A stretch of DNA of 6,588 nucleotides, from assembly GCA_028869325.1 (NCBI GenBank), contig JAGWST010000476.1:1-6588 (forward strand), in the 5' to 3' direction. The DNA is from a bacterium. Lineage in GTDB: Bacteria > Vulcanimicrobiota > Vulcanimicrobiia > Vulcanimicrobiales > SCRA01. The notes under the pieces were generated by a model. That model was not told where the DNA came from. It worked only from the letters and a program-made list of their open reading frames with translations, and ran no database searches. Below are positions 5,707 through 6,588 of this stretch, in pieces. Positions within the stretch are counted from its first letter, which is position 1; every line of letters begins with the position of its first letter. A program made the position numbers and the translations under genes.

Positions 5707-6027
5707 ATGCCCAGGTATCTGATTCACGCTCAGTACACGGCGCAGGGCCTCAAAGGGCTGCTCAACGAGGGCGGGTCAGGACGGAGGGAGGCCGTTCGAA
5801 AGGCTACGGAGGCGATGGGCGCCAGACTCGAGGCCTTCTACTTTGCCTTCGGCGACGACGATACGATCTCGATCGTCAATGGCGGCGACAACGTCGGCGC
5901 GGCAGCCGCCTCGTTGACCGCGAGCGCCAGCGGCGCAGTGCGCACAAAGGTCACCGTGCTCCTCACGCCCGAGGAGATCGACGAGGCGGTCAAGCGAAAC
6001 GTCATCTATCGGCCGCCGGGCGGGTAG
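5707..6027 (+). CDS. GYD-domain protein
   Basis: ATG 5707 gives 106 residues, about the usual size for a single GYD domain. The pattern is clear: YLIHAQYTAQGLKGLL at 4-19, then GSGRREAVRKATEAMGARLEAF at about 23-44, of which GRREAV and GARLEAFYF are the family-like parts, the GDDDTISIV strand at 49-57 in place of the name-giving Gly-x-Tyr-Asp segment, VGAAAASLTASASGAVRT at 63-80, and VTVLLTPEEID at 82-92. GYD proteins are small alpha/beta domains, likely dimeric, of unknown biochemical role; they are common in soil bacteria. Thr53 or Asp52 occupies the place where family members often have Tyr-Asp, a mild deviation. The gene converges with the AHSA1 gene, leaving 34 bases between stops with no clear terminator. 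Confidence 0.82.
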   Translation: MPRYLIHAQYTAQGLKGLLNEGGSGRREAVRKATEAMGARLEAFYFAFGDDDTISIVNGGDNVGAAAASLTASASGAVRTKVTVLLTPEEIDEAVKRNVIYRPPGG

Positions 6028-6061
6028 GCCGTTCCGCCTCCGCCGCCACAGCCGCCCCGTC

Positions 6062-6529
6062 TCACGAACGTGCGCTCCTCGAGAGTACGCTCGCGAGTTT
6101 TTCGAACGAGCCGGTCCAGCCATGCTCGTGACGGTCGCGAGAGCCTTCGTCCGCGAAGTTTTCGTGGGTGAGCACCAGCTCCGTCTCCGCACCGCGGTCG
6201 TAAAAATCGAGCGTCACGAGGGTATCGCCCTGCGGTGAGGGCTCGTCGCCCTCCCAGCGGAAGGTGAACGAGAGCCGTTCGGGCTCGCGGATCTCGCGGT
6301 AGACCCCGCCGACGGCGAATCGCTCGCCATCGGGCTGCTCCATCGTGATGCGGTATGTGCCCCCGACACGGACGTCGAGCGTCGCCTCCGGAGCGGTCAA
6401 ATCACCGGGGGCCAGCCAGCTTTTCAACACCTCGGGTGTCGTCCACGCGGCAAAGACGCGTGCGCGCGAAGCCTTGAACGTGCGGCGCATTACGAGCCGA
6501 TGGCTCGCGGCAGCCTTGGTATCGGTCAT
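6062..6529 (-). CDS. SRPBCC superfamily protein, AHSA1/activator-of-Hsp90-homologue domain
   Basis: The 155-residue protein starts at ATG 6529-6527 with AAGGAG five bases upstream (6535-6540, minus strand). A single AHSA1-type START/Bet v1-like domain fills it: FKASRARVFAAWTTPEVLKSW at about 18-38 (shorter core VFAAWTTPE at 25-33), VGGTYRI at 55-61, GVYREIREPERLSF at 75-88, FRWEGDEP at 90-97, VTLDFYDRG at 105-113, and ELVLTHENF at 117-125 followed by HGWTGSFEKL at 136-145. The fold makes a hydrophobic cavity for a small ligand, but bacterial members mostly have no known ligand. The stop of an upstream gene overlaps the start (ATGA), and that gene looks like an ArsR-type regulator. This is a common two-gene arrangement in which the regulator probably controls both. 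Confidence 0.9.
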   Translation of the reverse strand: MTDTKAAASHRLVMRRTFKASRARVFAAWTTPEVLKSWLAPGDLTAPEATLDVRVGGTYRITMEQPDGERFAVGGVYREIREPERLSFTFRWEGDEPSPQGDTLVTLDFYDRGAETELVLTHENFADEGSRDRHEHGWTGSFEKLASVLSRSARS

Positions 6530-6588
6530 CTCTTCTCCTTTGGTTTGGATGTGCGTGTGAGGTAGTCGTCAAGATTGTCGAGAGCTGC
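6526..6588 (-). CDS. C-terminal end of a probable ArsR-family transcriptional regulator (runs off the right edge)
   Basis: The minus strand from the right edge stays open to a TGA at 6528-6526 and encodes 20 residues: LDNLDDYLTRTSKPKEKR preceded by two Ala. LDxLDxYL followed by a short basic tail is typical of the end of ArsR-type winged-helix regulators found just before AHSA1 proteins. The stop overlaps the AHSA1 start as ATGA, and the ribosome-binding site of that gene lies within these last codons. The helix-turn-helix is outside the window, so the family call comes from the tail and the context only. Confidence 0.55.
   Translation of the reverse strand, partial: AALDNLDDYLTRTSKPKEKR

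Noticed and set aside
6025..6064. GC-rich segment between the GYD and AHSA1 stops as a bidirectional terminator
   Set aside because: No stable symmetrical stem with a T tract could be drawn by eye.

Overview
This is a GC-rich, gene-dense bacterial window with several GTG starts, short overlaps between genes and short intergenic gaps. It looks like the chromosome of a soil or environmental bacterium that makes peptidoglycan and recycles 1,6-anhydroMurNAc. A poorly cultured high-GC lineage (for example Eremiobacterota-like) would fit, but this is a weak guess from gene content, not a placement. No RNA gene, CRISPR array, insertion sequence or integrase was seen.

Left part, 1-3490, minus strand: a compact run reading DUF5666-like exported protein -> nagZ (two-domain, no signal peptide) -> AmiE-like serine hydrolase -> anmK (its N-terminal 148 residues; the rest lies off the left edge). 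The last three genes are joined by two identical 4-base GTGA overlaps. They read as a cytoplasmic muropeptide-recycling pathway. NagZ removes GlcNAc, the penicillin-binding-fold hydrolase probably removes the stem peptide from (anhydro)MurNAc, and AnmK opens and phosphorylates anhydroMurNAc to MurNAc-6-phosphate. The set combines a Bacillus-type amidase with a proteobacterial-type kinase.

Middle, 3491-4404: a short divergent intergenic region with a perfect 7-bp inverted repeat, then a plus-strand aldo/keto reductase with Glu where the family usually has the catalytic-tetrad Asp.

Right-middle, 4419-5597, minus strand: a row of four small units. Two appear to be genes that lost their interiors but kept both ends: a CocE/NonD-family hydrolase reduced to about 53 N-terminal and 27 C-terminal residues with a frame change, and an LVIVD-type propeller-like protein reduced to 84 residues. 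They are followed by an intact Gln-rich coiled-coil protein with a possible lipoprotein signal, and a 91-residue unknown. The ribosome-binding site of the Gln-rich gene lies in the last codons of the propeller remnant.

Right end, 5598-6588: a GYD-domain protein on the plus strand, convergent with a minus-strand AHSA1/SRPBCC protein. The start of the latter overlaps the stop of an upstream gene whose last 20 residues resemble the tail of an ArsR-type regulator, a common pairing for AHSA1 proteins.
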